A stretch of DNA of 64,000 nt from Sandaracinaceae bacterium. GTDB lineage: Bacteria > Myxococcota_A > Polyangia > Polyangiales > JADJQN01. Position 1 is the stretch's first letter; every line of letters starts with the position of its first letter. The position numbers and the translations under genes are program-made. The DNA lies in NCBI GenBank assembly GCA_016712745.1, contig JADJQN010000003.1, forward strand, positions 1,116,001 through 1,180,000. The letters are read 5' to 3'. This document shows positions 39,213 through 48,277 of this stretch, one piece after another. Below the pieces are notes generated by a model, which made no database searches, was not told the DNA's origin, and saw only the letters and a list, made by a program, of their open reading frames with translations.

Positions 39213-41264
39213 GTGGAGGCGGCGGGTGGCGTCGCGATTGCGGGGTTCAAGGCGCAACGCCTCTTCCCACGCACGGCGGGCCCGCGGTCGATCGCCGAGC
39301 GCTTGGTAGACGTCGCCGAGCAAGATCCGATACTGCGCGCGTCGCGGTCGAACCTGCACCGCACGCTGCGCGTAGTTGAGCGCCTCTTGTCGAGCGCCGG
39401 TCCGCAGGTTCAAGCGCGCCAGGCCCTCGTAGGCATGCGGGTTGCCCGGATCGACGGACAGCGCCTGGCGAAATGCGGTAGCTGCCGCCGCGTAGTCGCG
39501 CGAGCCGAGCGCTGCGTCACCGCGCGCAGCAAGTGTGTCTCCTGATGCGCCATCCGCGGGGGGCGCAATGAAGGGCTCATCTACCTGAGGTTCGGCTGCA
39601 ACAGCGGGCTCAACCGGCGCCGCAACTTCGGGTGCCTCGCTCGGTGCGACCTCTTCAACACGCTCGAGCGCCACGACTGCCTGTGGCGGCACGACGGGAG
39701 CTGCGGGGAGTGCGACCACAGGCGGCGGCACCAGTTGAACCGGGATCGGTGCCGGTTGCTGCTGACCTGGCTGTGGCAGGGGCTCAATCGTGGGCCGCGT
39801 ATCCGCAAGCTGCGGCGTTGCCTGTTGCGCGGATTTCATCCCGAAGAAATAGAGCGCGCCGCCGATAAGAACTGCGACGATGAAAAGCACGCCTAGGATC
39901 GACATCAGTGGAAATGCCTTCTTTTGCGCCACTGCGGGCGCAGCCGGCGCGTGTGGCGGAGCGAACGGCGGCGTGGCCGCAGCGTTCGCTGTCGAGAGCG
40001 GCCTGGGCGTCCCGGAGCGCAGCTCTTCGGGTGGCGCTGTCGCTGCTGAGCTCGCCGAGGACACGCTCGCCGGCGTCGCGCCAAGAGCGTTCATGGCTTG
40101 ACTCTCCGCGAGCTCGGGTCGATCCGAATGCCGTGGCTCAGGCGGCGGCCAAGGAGGTGGCGCGGGTACGCCGGGATTCTGCGGCGGACTGTCCGACAAT
40201 CCGAGCGTCGTCTGCTTGGCGAGCGACTGCTTGGCTGTGAGCGGAAGCGAAACTGAGCGGGATGCTTCACGACGCGACGGCTCCGCCCCTTGCGTATCCT
40301 GCAGGCCGAGCAGGGTGCTGTCGCGCGATGTATTTTGTGGGGGAGCAGGAACGGAGGGCGCGAAGGCCGGCGGTGGAGCGGCCGACAAGCCGATGAGGGT
40401 GTGCTTCTTCGAGTCGGGACGTCCCGTCGCCGGAGGAGGCGGCGGCGGCGGAACATGCCCCGCTGAAAGGGCTGCGGCCTGCGCCGAAAGGACGCCTGGT
40501 GCTGACTCCAGGCTAAGCGTCACGTCGCGCTCGGGGAGGCGTGGTGAAGAGAGCTCTTCGAACGCATCGTCTTCGATTGAGATTTCTTTGGTCACCGTCT
40601 CAGGCGATGGCTCATTTACGTTTTGCGCCGCAAATTCAGGAGCCATCCGCGTAGGGGCGGAGTCCTGCCACGAAAGATTTTGCGGAGACGCGGCCTCGGG
40701 TTCTTGCGCAACCCGCTTCGAAACGATTGGCGCAGTGATCATGAACTCGCCGGTGTTCGACGTCTCCATCTCGTTGCGAACCGATCGCAGTGCGTCGATC
40801 TCGGTCAACTTGGTATCGACTTTGGGTGAAGGCGAAGCTTCGTGTTCGCGCGTGGTCTTTGCTTCGCGTGCAAGCTCGGCTACGCGACGCCCGATCGCAT
40901 CGGAGCTTCCGCTGCGCGGCACGACACCGACTACGCGCGCACCCGAGCGGTCGCGCGACAGCAAGCCAATATCATCCGAAAGAATCGCGACGCGCACACG
41001 GGAAGCGACCGGATCAAGACCGAGCGCTTCCAAGATCTTGTCGCCCCCGTCCTTGACGGCGTCGCCAACCAGAAAGACCAGATCGGGCGTGCCAACATGA
41101 ATCGCCTGAATCGCCGCCGGACCTACGGCTTCAGCGAGTGCAAGCCCGTGCCAGCTCATCGCGGTCCGCAAACGCAAAGCCATGGGCTCCGCGTCTCCGA
41201 TCATGAGGACGGTGGGACGAACTTCTTGAGGGCGACTTTGGCTACTCACGGATGCAATTTCCAT
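39210..41264 (-). CDS. receiver-like / Pro-rich / TPR single-span membrane protein
   Basis: 684 residues. Residues ~15-135 resemble a response-regulator receiver fold (RPTVLMIGDAEPMALRLRTA, TPDLVFLVGDAV, VRVAILSDDIGLLSRDR). A long disordered Pro/Ala/Ser region then carries three copies of a short motif: KHTLIGLS, DSTLLGLQ and KQTTLGLS. A transmembrane helix (MSILGVLFIVAVLIGGALYF) lies near residue 460, and the last ~110 residues are TPR repeats (SRDYAAAATAFRQALSVDPG, NLRTGARQEALNYAQRAV). It probably links a cytoplasmic signal or partner binding to an outer TPR scaffold. Domain calls are by eye. Confidence 0.82.
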   Translation of the reverse strand: MEIASVSSQSRPQEVRPTVLMIGDAEPMALRLRTAMSWHGLALAEAVGPAAIQAIHVGTPDLVFLVGDAVKDGGDKILEALGLDPVASRVRVAILSDDIGLLSRDRSGARVVGVVPRSGSSDAIGRRVAELAREAKTTREHEASPSPKVDTKLTEIDALRSVRNEMETSNTGEFMITAPIVSKRVAQEPEAASPQNLSWQDSAPTRMAPEFAAQNVNEPSPETVTKEISIEDDAFEELSSPRLPERDVTLSLESAPGVLSAQAAALSAGHVPPPPPPPATGRPDSKKHTLIGLSAAPPPAFAPSVPAPPQNTSRDSTLLGLQDTQGAEPSRREASRSVSLPLTAKQSLAKQTTLGLSDSPPQNPGVPAPPPWPPPEPRHSDRPELAESQAMNALGATPASVSSASSAATAPPEELRSGTPRPLSTANAAATPPFAPPHAPAAPAVAQKKAFPLMSILGVLFIVAVLIGGALYFFGMKSAQQATPQLADTRPTIEPLPQPGQQQPAPIPVQLVPPPVVALPAAPVVPPQAVVALERVEEVAPSEAPEVAAPVEPAVAAEPQVDEPFIAPPADGASGDTLAARGDAALGSRDYAAAATAFRQALSVDPGNPHAYEGLARLNLRTGARQEALNYAQRAVQVRPRRAQYRILLGDVYQALGDRPRARRAWEEALRLEPRNRDATRRLH

Positions 41265-41395
41265 TTCCGAAAGGCGTGAACGACATCATCGCCCATCTAG
41301 AACACTGGAGTCCAAGAACGGCCGAAGTCCAGCGTCGCCGCCAGCTAAAAGCGCATGTTTTACGGGGGGCTGGGCATTTCTGTCCCAGTATCGCC

Positions 41396-42838
41396 TCAAT
41401 CCGCGCGGTAGTACTCGAGCGTGCGCACCCGCCACCGTTGGGACATCCCGTGCTCGCGCGCATAGCGACGCAGCTCCTCAGCGCGGTGAGACGTTGCATC
41501 GACCAACACCGCTGTGGGCTGCTCATCGCGACTGCTCAGGTTGTCGGGATGGGCGCTACGCATCGGTTGATCCACGTAACCCAGCCACGGCTCGCGCAAC
41601 TCGGTCGTGAGAGGCCATGTCGTGAGGATTACTTGCTCGCCATCGCGCGAGATTCGCTGGTAGGCGGCTTGGTGGTCGCGAATGATGTCCGCGAATGCAA
41701 ACGTATGCTCGGGCACGGGCGTTGTGCCGTCGGCGTACAACGAGATAAGTCCGATCACGGTCGTGGCCGCGATTGGAAGCATCCCCAACTGTCGTACGCG
41801 TGGCGCCATTCGGACTGCGCCTGCGACAATGGCCCATGAAAGCAACACGCACACTCCGGGATGAGCAGGCAACGCGTAGCGTTCAAGCCAGAACATCTTC
41901 GCAAAGAAGATTGCGTTGCCCAGAACGAGAAAGATGATCGCAAGCGCGGCCGTTGCGGGATGAAGCAACGCGCTCGTTTCTTTTCGGAGTAGAAATGCGG
42001 AGCATCCTAGGCACGCAGCGAGCGTCGCAACCCACCGTCCGTGCCACAGCAATAGCGAGGGGAAAATCGTGAACGCCGACAGAGCATTGAAGCTGCGTTC
42101 TGCGAAGAGATTCTGATGGTGGGGGAAAACGAAGTAGCCGGCCGCTATTCGCTGCCACACGAAAAAGAGCGCGAGTGCCAACACCGGCGATAGTGAAATC
42201 GCAATCGGCTTCCGAGCTTCGCGATACTGCTTGGTGTGAAGCGCGGTTGCGAGAAGTGCGGAGCTGATCGCCAGCGGAGTCGCCAGCCCCGTTTCCTTGA
42301 TCCACACCAGCACAACGCCGCACAGGGCCGCGGCCAAATAGTGTTTTCGTTGCGCGCATACAAGGGCCACAGCTGTGAACGCGGTCAGAGGCATTTCCGG
42401 CAAGAAGAAAACGCCCATCGTCATGAAGAGAGGGCTGCACCCAAGAAGCAGGGCCCCGCCACAACCAACCCAACGCGATCCAGAAAGCTCACGACCCAAA
42501 ACGTAGGTGGCAACGAGCGCGACGATGGTGCACGGGATTATTAGTGCGTGAGCAACGAGCGGCCCCGCGCCAAAGAGTCGAAAGGCTACGCCGCCGATCC
42601 AGTACAGTAGCGGCGGATGCCCCCGCGACCAGTCGTCGGGGAAGTGGCCTGGCGTGGGATCGAGATCATGCAGCGCAAGCCAGCGCGCGCCTTGTGCGTA
42701 GACATCCGCTTCGTCCCAGAAGTATGGAAGGCTGAACGATCCTGGGCGTAGTAGGAGCACCCACGCAGTTGCGATCAGCAGCGCGCACCACAATTCGTTT
42801 GGTGCAACTCGATGCGCCGACGCCTCGGCGGCGTTCAT
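41396..42838 (-). CDS. GT39/ArnT-like membrane glycosyltransferase
   Basis: 480 residues with about eleven transmembrane helices. The first periplasmic loop carries FSLPYFWDEADVYAQGARWL, the acidic catalytic pair of the PMT/ArnT (GT-C) fold, then PDDWSRGHPPLLYWIGGVAF. Such enzymes move a sugar from a polyprenyl-phosphate donor to lipid A or protein in the periplasm. It overlaps the GT2 gene by four bases (ATGA); GT2 enzymes of the DPM1/GtrB type make exactly such lipid-linked donors, so the pair fits one pathway. Confidence 0.85.
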   Translation of the reverse strand: MNAAEASAHRVAPNELWCALLIATAWVLLLRPGSFSLPYFWDEADVYAQGARWLALHDLDPTPGHFPDDWSRGHPPLLYWIGGVAFRLFGAGPLVAHALIIPCTIVALVATYVLGRELSGSRWVGCGGALLLGCSPLFMTMGVFFLPEMPLTAFTAVALVCAQRKHYLAAALCGVVLVWIKETGLATPLAISSALLATALHTKQYREARKPIAISLSPVLALALFFVWQRIAAGYFVFPHHQNLFAERSFNALSAFTIFPSLLLWHGRWVATLAACLGCSAFLLRKETSALLHPATAALAIIFLVLGNAIFFAKMFWLERYALPAHPGVCVLLSWAIVAGAVRMAPRVRQLGMLPIAATTVIGLISLYADGTTPVPEHTFAFADIIRDHQAAYQRISRDGEQVILTTWPLTTELREPWLGYVDQPMRSAHPDNLSSRDEQPTAVLVDATSHRAEELRRYAREHGMSQRWRVRTLEYYRAD

Positions 42839-43653
42839 GCGCGCGGGGCCGGGGCGTCTGAGGAATGCGTCAAACGCTCGCTGCCCTCAGTCCAATCGAC
42901 AAGTGTTTTGCCGTTGGTATCGAAGAGCGGCGAAGGCCGAAGCCCGATGGTGTGCATGCGCATTGCCGTTGCGGTTTTCACGCAGCCGACGCCGTACTTC
43001 ACGCCCGGCATGAAGGTGATCGTCTGCATCTCGTCGAAGTAGTGAGCAGGACAGCTGAGCTCACCGATGGAGCGGCCGAAGTGAATTGCTTGCGCGAGAA
43101 GCTCGTTGTCGAAAACGTAATCGTTGCGATTGTCGCAAAGCGGAAGGTCTTGAAGCAGGCCCCTCGAAAAGGCCCGGTAACCGGTGTGATACTCGGAGAG
43201 ACCCGCGCCCATCAGACCATTCTCGAAAACGGTGAGCGCGCGGTTGGCGACGTACTTCCACACCGGCATTCCCCCGCGCAGCGCTCCTCGCACCAAGAGT
43301 CGTGAGCCGAGCACCACATCGTAACCGCCGTGCACCACCATCGAGGCCATCGCCGGGACGAGCTCGGGACGATACTGAAAATCCGGGTGCACCATCACGA
43401 CGACGTCCGCCCCCAGACGCAACGCTTCGCGATAGCCGGTCTTCTGCGCCGCGCCATATCCAAGATTGCGTGCGTGCGTGAAGACCTTGCACCCGAGGCT
43501 AGTGGCGAGCTCTCCGCTCTTATCCGTACTTCCGTCGTCGACGAAGATCTTTGTATCGACAAAGTCTTTCGGGATCGCGAGCAGGGTGCGCTCAAGCGTC
43601 TGTTCGACGTTGAGACCCGGCAGAACCACGGCGACGCTTTTTCCGGAAAGCAT
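42835..43653 (-). CDS. GT2-family glycosyltransferase, polyprenyl-phosphate sugar synthase-like
   Basis: 272 residues, GT-A fold: SVAVVLPGLNVEQTLERTLL, the nucleotide-binding VDDGSTDKSGELA, GYGAAQKTGYREALRLGADV, and the metal-binding MVHPDFQYRPELVPAM (the usual DxD appears as HPDFQ). No C-terminal membrane helices are seen, as in DPM1-type soluble transferases. It probably makes a polyprenyl-phosphate sugar used by the GT39-like enzyme whose gene starts in its stop codon. The epimerase gene just upstream on the same strand may supply the UDP-sugar. Confidence 0.88.
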   Translation of the reverse strand: MLSGKSVAVVLPGLNVEQTLERTLLAIPKDFVDTKIFVDDGSTDKSGELATSLGCKVFTHARNLGYGAAQKTGYREALRLGADVVVMVHPDFQYRPELVPAMASMVVHGGYDVVLGSRLLVRGALRGGMPVWKYVANRALTVFENGLMGAGLSEYHTGYRAFSRGLLQDLPLCDNRNDYVFDNELLAQAIHFGRSIGELSCPAHYFDEMQTITFMPGVKYGVGCVKTATAMRMHTIGLRPSPLFDTNGKTLVDWTEGSERLTHSSDAPAPRA

Positions 43654-43708
43654 GAAACGCGTCGCAGGCTATCACAGAGTCGGCGGCCTCATGAGACGCC
43701 GCTTAGAT

Positions 43709-44698
43709 TTAATCGCGCCAACTAGGTGGCATTCCATTTTCGAGTTCGATGGCAGCGAAGGACGGTGTCGTTGAAGGTCCGACTTTTTTGGCCCAATCCC
43801 AAGTCTTACGCACGCCCTCTTCCAGCGATGTTTGGCGCGAGGCCCCAAATACATGAGCCAGCTTTCGGTGATCGCAATACGCGTGCGTCACTTCATTGCG
43901 CGCCGCCAGGTGTTGCACGTCGATGCGTGCGCCGGTCACGCTCAACACTGTCTCCGCGAGCTTCTGCACGGTGAATGCTGCATCGCCACCGATATTGAAA
44001 ATCTGATTGCGCGCTTCATCCCGAAACCCGCTCTCGGCCATAGCGTCGATCACATCCCCGACGTAGGTGAAGGCGCGCGATTGCGTACCGTCGCCAAAGA
44101 TGGTGAGCGGCTTTTCCTTCATCACTTGATTGAGAAAGATCCCGACGACGTTGCGGTATCGATCACGCATGCTCTGATACGGTCCATAGAGGTTGTGTGG
44201 CCTCAGGATCGTGTACTCGATTCCGAACTGGTGATGTGCCGCCGCCAAATCGAGCTCGACCGCGAGCTTCGCGATGCCGTACGGATCTTCCGGATGAGGA
44301 ACGTGGCTCTCCATGAGAGGGAGGTCGCCGGTTCCGTACACAGCAATGGATGACGTGAATACGAAGCGCTTGACGTGATGGCGAATGGCTTCGTTGAGCA
44401 CGGTCACGCTGCCCACAACGTTGTTCGTGTAGTTGTAGCGACGAATGAAGTGCGAAAGGCCTTCCGCTGCGTACGCGGCAAGATGAAAAACGACCTCGAT
44501 CTTGTTCTCGCAGAACACGCGGGCGACCAGGCCCTCGTCGCAGATACTTCCCTCAACGAATCTAGCGTCGCGTGGAACGTTCTCGCGCAGTCCGCCCGAC
44601 AGATCGTCGAGCACGATCACTTCGAGCTCGCGAGCGAGAAGAGCGCGTACGAGATGGGAGCCTAAAAAGCCTGCTCCGCCGGTGACGAGAACCTGCAT
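43709..44698 (-). CDS. NAD-dependent sugar-nucleotide epimerase/dehydratase (extended SDR)
   Basis: 329 residues from the ATG at 44698 (MQVLVTGGAGFLGSHLVRAL); the frame further upstream is not natural. Extended-SDR features: GxxGxxG at the start, VVFHLAAYAAEGLSHF, catalytic FVFTSSIAVYGTG and PYGIAKLAVELDL (Tyr-x3-Lys), and LRPHNLYGPYQ. Closest by eye to UDP-glucose 4-epimerases. Same strand and 55 bases upstream of the GT2 gene, so it likely feeds the glycan pathway. Confidence 0.9.
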   Translation of the reverse strand: MQVLVTGGAGFLGSHLVRALLARELEVIVLDDLSGGLRENVPRDARFVEGSICDEGLVARVFCENKIEVVFHLAAYAAEGLSHFIRRYNYTNNVVGSVTVLNEAIRHHVKRFVFTSSIAVYGTGDLPLMESHVPHPEDPYGIAKLAVELDLAAAHHQFGIEYTILRPHNLYGPYQSMRDRYRNVVGIFLNQVMKEKPLTIFGDGTQSRAFTYVGDVIDAMAESGFRDEARNQIFNIGGDAAFTVQKLAETVLSVTGARIDVQHLAARNEVTHAYCDHRKLAHVFGASRQTSLEEGVRKTWDWAKKVGPSTTPSFAAIELENGMPPSWRD

Positions 44699-44824
44699 GC
44701 CGCCGAAGGATAGTGCGTTCTGTGCGAGGTGCCCACATAGAGAAACGAGCCGCTTAGCGGCCTCGTGCAAGTTGCACAAAGCGCCCAGCGGCTCGCTTAC
44801 TGGTTGTAGTTCTCTAAGGCTGGT

Positions 44825-45754
44825 TTAGCGTGCTGCCGTTGCAGCCGGTGCTGGCGGCGCGCCCAGAACGATCTCGACACGACGATTGTTGGCTCGGCCT
44901 TCGCTCGTGCCGTTGTCTGCAACCGGATCGGAAGGTCCTCGACCGACCGCGCGAACGCGCTCGGGTGAAACACCGTGGCTGATCAAGAAGGAGCGGACGC
45001 CTTCAGCACGTGCGAGCGAAAGTGTTTCGTTCGATGCCGCAGACCCCGTCGAATCGGTGTAGCCCGTGATCGTCACGTTGCGCGTCGGTTGTTCCGTGAG
45101 AACCGAGGCAACAGCCATCAGACGGTCGTTCGCGCCACTCAACATCTGACTGCCACCGCTGCGAAAGAGCAGTGCGCCCAAAATGGTGATGACGGTTTCG
45201 TTGTTTTGTTCGCGAACGGACGCCAGCGCCTGAAGACGTGTCATCGCTTCGGACGCACGACGTTCTGCATCGACGCGTGCTGCACGCTCGGTTTCAAGAG
45301 CCGCACCCTGCTGTGCAAGCGCGACGTTCGCGTTCGCAACCTGAGTACCGGTCGCACTCAGCGCTGCTTCCGTGTTCTCGAGTTGATCGCGGGTGCTGCG
45401 GTTGGTTGTCTCAAGGTCATGCTGATAGGCGGCTTGGTTGGTCTCGACTTGCTCCGCGAGCACCATGCGGCGACCGTGAGCCACCGCGATACGCGTCTGG
45501 CGATCGGCGATGTAGACGAGATCCGTCACTTCACTTGAATCGGGTTCGTCTTCTTGGGCGCGTTCGGCGGCTTCAATGCTGCGTTGAGCGACGAGAAGCT
45601 CGGCCGGGACGCGGCGTCCCTCGGGGCTCTGCTGAGCAGCGACGAGCGCAGTACGCGCGTTCGCAATTTCGATCGACGGATGCGCAGCACCACAGGCAAC
45701 GCTGGTCAATGTAAGCGAGCCACACAGAATGAGAAGGGACGAGCGTTTTTTCAT
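44825..45754 (-). CDS. OmpA-family lipoprotein with DUF4398-like N-terminal part
   Basis: 309 residues from the ATG at 45754. Lipoprotein signal (MKKRSSLLILCGSLTLTSVA then CG), a helical DUF4398-like/coiled-coil section (RIAVAHGRRMVLAEQVETNQ; ALAQQGAALETERAARVDAE; heptads to about residue 180), and a C-terminal OmpA peptidoglycan-binding domain: ITGYTDSTGSAASNETLSLA, ARAEGVRSFLISHGV and NRRVEIVLG with the conserved Asp and Arg that hold diaminopimelate. It would tether the outer membrane to the cell wall. It lies 41 bases downstream of a DUF4398-like lipoprotein gene. Confidence 0.92.
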   Translation of the reverse strand: MKKRSSLLILCGSLTLTSVACGAAHPSIEIANARTALVAAQQSPEGRRVPAELLVAQRSIEAAERAQEDEPDSSEVTDLVYIADRQTRIAVAHGRRMVLAEQVETNQAAYQHDLETTNRSTRDQLENTEAALSATGTQVANANVALAQQGAALETERAARVDAERRASEAMTRLQALASVREQNNETVITILGALLFRSGGSQMLSGANDRLMAVASVLTEQPTRNVTITGYTDSTGSAASNETLSLARAEGVRSFLISHGVSPERVRAVGRGPSDPVADNGTSEGRANNRRVEIVLGAPPAPAATAAR

Positions 45755-45795
45755 ATCAAGTCTTTCGGGTTTCGATCGAAGAAGATTTGCGCGAT

Positions 45796-46161
45796 TCATA
45801 GATGCTCACGTCGCAAATCGTTGACGTGCGTTTGGATCTGCTCAGCTTCTCCGCGCGTCTGCGCCTCTTCGGAGAGAGCGATGGCGAGGTCGGCATCAGC
45901 TTGTGCGCGGGCGAGCAATCGGCGACCGCGTTCTTCGTCATCAGCGGCGAAGAATTCTTCGGCCTTGACGATCTGCTCCTGAGCGAGGGCTAAGTAGTAA
46001 CGCGCTTGCGGTTGATTTTCCGCGTGCAGTTCTTGAGCTGCGCGAATCGACGAGCGAGCATTCAGCGACTCAGCAGCCGGTGCAGGCGTAGACGCGCAAC
46101 CGATCCCGAGTGCCATCGTTGGGACAAGCGCTGCTGAAGCAATCCATTTATTCCATGTCAT
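45796..46161 (-). CDS. DUF4398-like small lipoprotein
   Basis: 121 residues from the ATG at 46161 with a lipoprotein signal (WIASAALVPTMALGIGC). The mature part is helical with the DUF4398 pattern: ESLNARSSIRAAQELHAENQ, ARYYLALAQEQIVKAEEFFA and RLLARAQADADLAIALSEEA. The same helical region forms the N-terminal part of the OmpA protein encoded next, so the two may interact or derive from a duplication. An outer-membrane or periplasmic location is likely. Confidence 0.82.
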   Translation of the reverse strand: MTWNKWIASAALVPTMALGIGCASTPAPAAESLNARSSIRAAQELHAENQPQARYYLALAQEQIVKAEEFFAADDEERGRRLLARAQADADLAIALSEEAQTRGEAEQIQTHVNDLRREHL

Positions 46162-46344
46162 CAAGGCCACCTCTTTGACGAGGCAGCTCTGCAAGACCCG
46201 TGCGCGCGCAAATGGGGCCACGCTCCTGCGCAAAGCGAGCGCAGATCGCGATCAGACCGCTTTGTGGCACCGGCGCAAACGCAGCAGTGAGACATATCCG
46301 TATACGCAGGAATGTCTCATCGCATGCGCGAGCTCTGCGATGCG

Positions 46345-47223
46345 CTAAGTGCTTGGACCGAAGTGCAGGACGACCGTGGCCGTCGGTACATGAAGTGCGG
46401 TCGCAGTTCTGAGCGAGGACAGTGCTCGCGCCGCGCACGTGCCCGCGTTGCGATCGGCAACGGTATTGGCGTCGACATGCGGACGAACGAGACGCGTGCC
46501 TTGCACGGTGAACGTAAGCGTGATGTCGCCTTCCGGGGAAGCGCCGCGACGGCCAGCGCGGCGACGACAATCGAGTAGCCCCGCGATGTGATCGAGCACG
46601 ACCGTTCCAAGCGCACGCAGCTCCGCGTTGTCGGAAGGACCGCGCGCAACGAAGCTAATTTCTCCAGTTGGTATATGCCCGCGCACTGTTGCATCGGGAC
46701 CACTACCAACGAGCTCGACCGAAGTTTGCAGAGCACGGTGCGCTTCGGTTTCTTCAACGCCGCGCGCTGCTGAGTTGCTGAACGTGAGATGCACGACAAG
46801 CCCGATGGGCCGATTGGCCGCGATCACGCGAATGCTTTCCAGTGCGCGCACGGTGCAGCGAACGAGCTCCGCGTCGTTCACGTGGTCTTCCGATGCAGTC
46901 ACGTTGGTGCGCGTGCCAGTTGGCGGCGCCACCAGGCTGACTGCGAGCGTTCCAGTAACGGTCGGACGGCTGCGCGAAACAGTGGCGTAGCACTGACGAA
47001 TTGCGCTCATCTTTTCGCTCAGCTGTGGAGAGATCGCCTGCAAGCGTGCGGCTGTGGTTCCGTCCATTGTCGACAGCGACATGGTCACATCGGCCCGCGT
47101 CGAGATCTGCGCGGTGCCTTGTTGCATGCCCGATTCACCGACTCCGCCGTTCTGCGCGTGTGCCGACGAGAACGTGGCGAGAGACCCGACGAGAGCGAAG
47201 GAAAGCAGCGCGAGTGTCTTCAT
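46345..47223 (-). CDS. secreted protein with two PglI/AgmX C-terminal-like domains
   Basis: 292 residues from the ATG at 47223 (signal peptide MKTLALLSFALVGSLATFSS, cut after AHA). Two similar units follow: one around MSAIRQCYATVSRSRPTVTG to VRCTVRALESIRV, another around LLDCRRRAGRRGASPEGDIT to AGTCAARALSSLR. Each has the Cys...G-x-hydrophobic-strand...Cys plan of the myxobacterial AgmX/PglI (TonB-C-like) domain linked to gliding and adventurous motility. Role in motility is not implied by this alone. Upstream of the DUF4398/OmpA pair on the same strand. Confidence 0.65.
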   Translation of the reverse strand: MKTLALLSFALVGSLATFSSAHAQNGGVGESGMQQGTAQISTRADVTMSLSTMDGTTAARLQAISPQLSEKMSAIRQCYATVSRSRPTVTGTLAVSLVAPPTGTRTNVTASEDHVNDAELVRCTVRALESIRVIAANRPIGLVVHLTFSNSAARGVEETEAHRALQTSVELVGSGPDATVRGHIPTGEISFVARGPSDNAELRALGTVVLDHIAGLLDCRRRAGRRGASPEGDITLTFTVQGTRLVRPHVDANTVADRNAGTCAARALSSLRTATALHVPTATVVLHFGPST

Positions 47224-47254
47224 CGCGTGATCATGACGCACAACGATCCTTTTT

Positions 47255-48208
47255 GTGTACTCTTTCCATGTGGAGCTCTCCCTCATCTCTGGATCGGCCA
47301 ACCGCCCACTCGCGGACGCGGTAGCAAAAGTGCTAGGCGTTTCTCTCGCTGCGAGTCTCATCGGTCGCTATCCTGACGGAGAGCTGCGCGTCGAGATTCA
47401 AGACAGCGTGCGTGGCCACGACGTATTTCTGATACAGCCGACGAGCCCACCTGCGGAGGAGCACTTGATGGTGCTCCTCCTACTTGCCGACGCGTGCCGT
47501 CGCGCGGGCGCTGCACGACTGACCGCGGTGATTCCGTACTTTGGCTACGCGCGCCAAGATCGACGCGCCGTTGGACGCCAACCGGTGGCGGCTCGACTGG
47601 TCGCGGATTTGATTGAATGCGCCGGTATAGAGCGGGTCGTCGCCGTCGACATGCACGGCCGCGCGATGGAAGGAATTTTCTCGGTGCCGCTCGAGCATTT
47701 GAGCGCGGTTCCGCAGCTAGTCGCTGCGGTAAAAAGCAGCCTTCCCGAGGATAGCGTCGTCGTCGCGAGCGACCTTGGTGCAACGAAGCTTGCCGAACGG
47801 TGGGCGCGCATTTTGGATCTGCCAACGGCGCTTGTTCACAAGCAGCGTGTGAGCGGCGAGCAAGTCACGGTTCGCGACATCACCGGTGACGTACGAGATA
47901 GGTCACCGCTTTTGGTCGACGATATGATTTCGACTGGTGGAACTCTTGCCGCAGCTGCGAAGATTTTAATTCGTGCCGGCGCAAAGCCGCACATCACGGT
48001 CGCAGCGACCCACGGGCTTTTGGTTGGCGATGCTGCAACGCGACTGGCCGCTCTGCCATTATCTCAACTCGTTGTGACGGACAGTGTCATTCCTCAGCTT
48101 GCGCTTTCCGCCAACCAGTCGACGGCGACGATCGCACCGCTTTTGGCCGAGGCGATTCGGAGGCTGTACGAGGGTCATTCGCTCGGCGATCTCCTAAGCC
48201 TTGGGTAG
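47255..48208 (+). CDS. prs: ribose-phosphate pyrophosphokinase
   Basis: 317 residues from a GTG, 31 bases from the divergent PglI-like gene. Prs signatures: LADAVAKVLGVSLAASLIGR, YPDGELRVEI, TAVIPYFGYARQDRR (ATP flexible loop), VAVDMHGRAMEGIFSVPLEH, and the PRPP loop LLVDDMISTGGTLAAAAKIL. It makes PRPP from ribose 5-phosphate and ATP for nucleotide, His and Trp synthesis. Some positions (GHDVFLIQPTSPPAEEHLM) are typical of the longer-branched bacterial or archaeal group, so a second Prs elsewhere is possible. Confidence 0.93.
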   Translation: MYSFHVELSLISGSANRPLADAVAKVLGVSLAASLIGRYPDGELRVEIQDSVRGHDVFLIQPTSPPAEEHLMVLLLLADACRRAGAARLTAVIPYFGYARQDRRAVGRQPVAARLVADLIECAGIERVVAVDMHGRAMEGIFSVPLEHLSAVPQLVAAVKSSLPEDSVVVASDLGATKLAERWARILDLPTALVHKQRVSGEQVTVRDITGDVRDRSPLLVDDMISTGGTLAAAAKILIRAGAKPHITVAATHGLLVGDAATRLAALPLSQLVVTDSVIPQLALSANQSTATIAPLLAEAIRRLYEGHSLGDLLSLG

Positions 48209-48277
48209 CGCCTACTTCCTGCGCGGTGTAGCCTCCCTCGACTTAAGGGGGCGAAGTCGCCCATTGCGGAGGATTCA

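Noticed and set aside
44740..44800. GC-rich inverted repeat (CGAGCCGC...GCGGCCTCG) between the OmpA and epimerase genes as a terminator
   Set aside because: Pairing has a bulge and no T-run follows on the minus strand; too weak to list.
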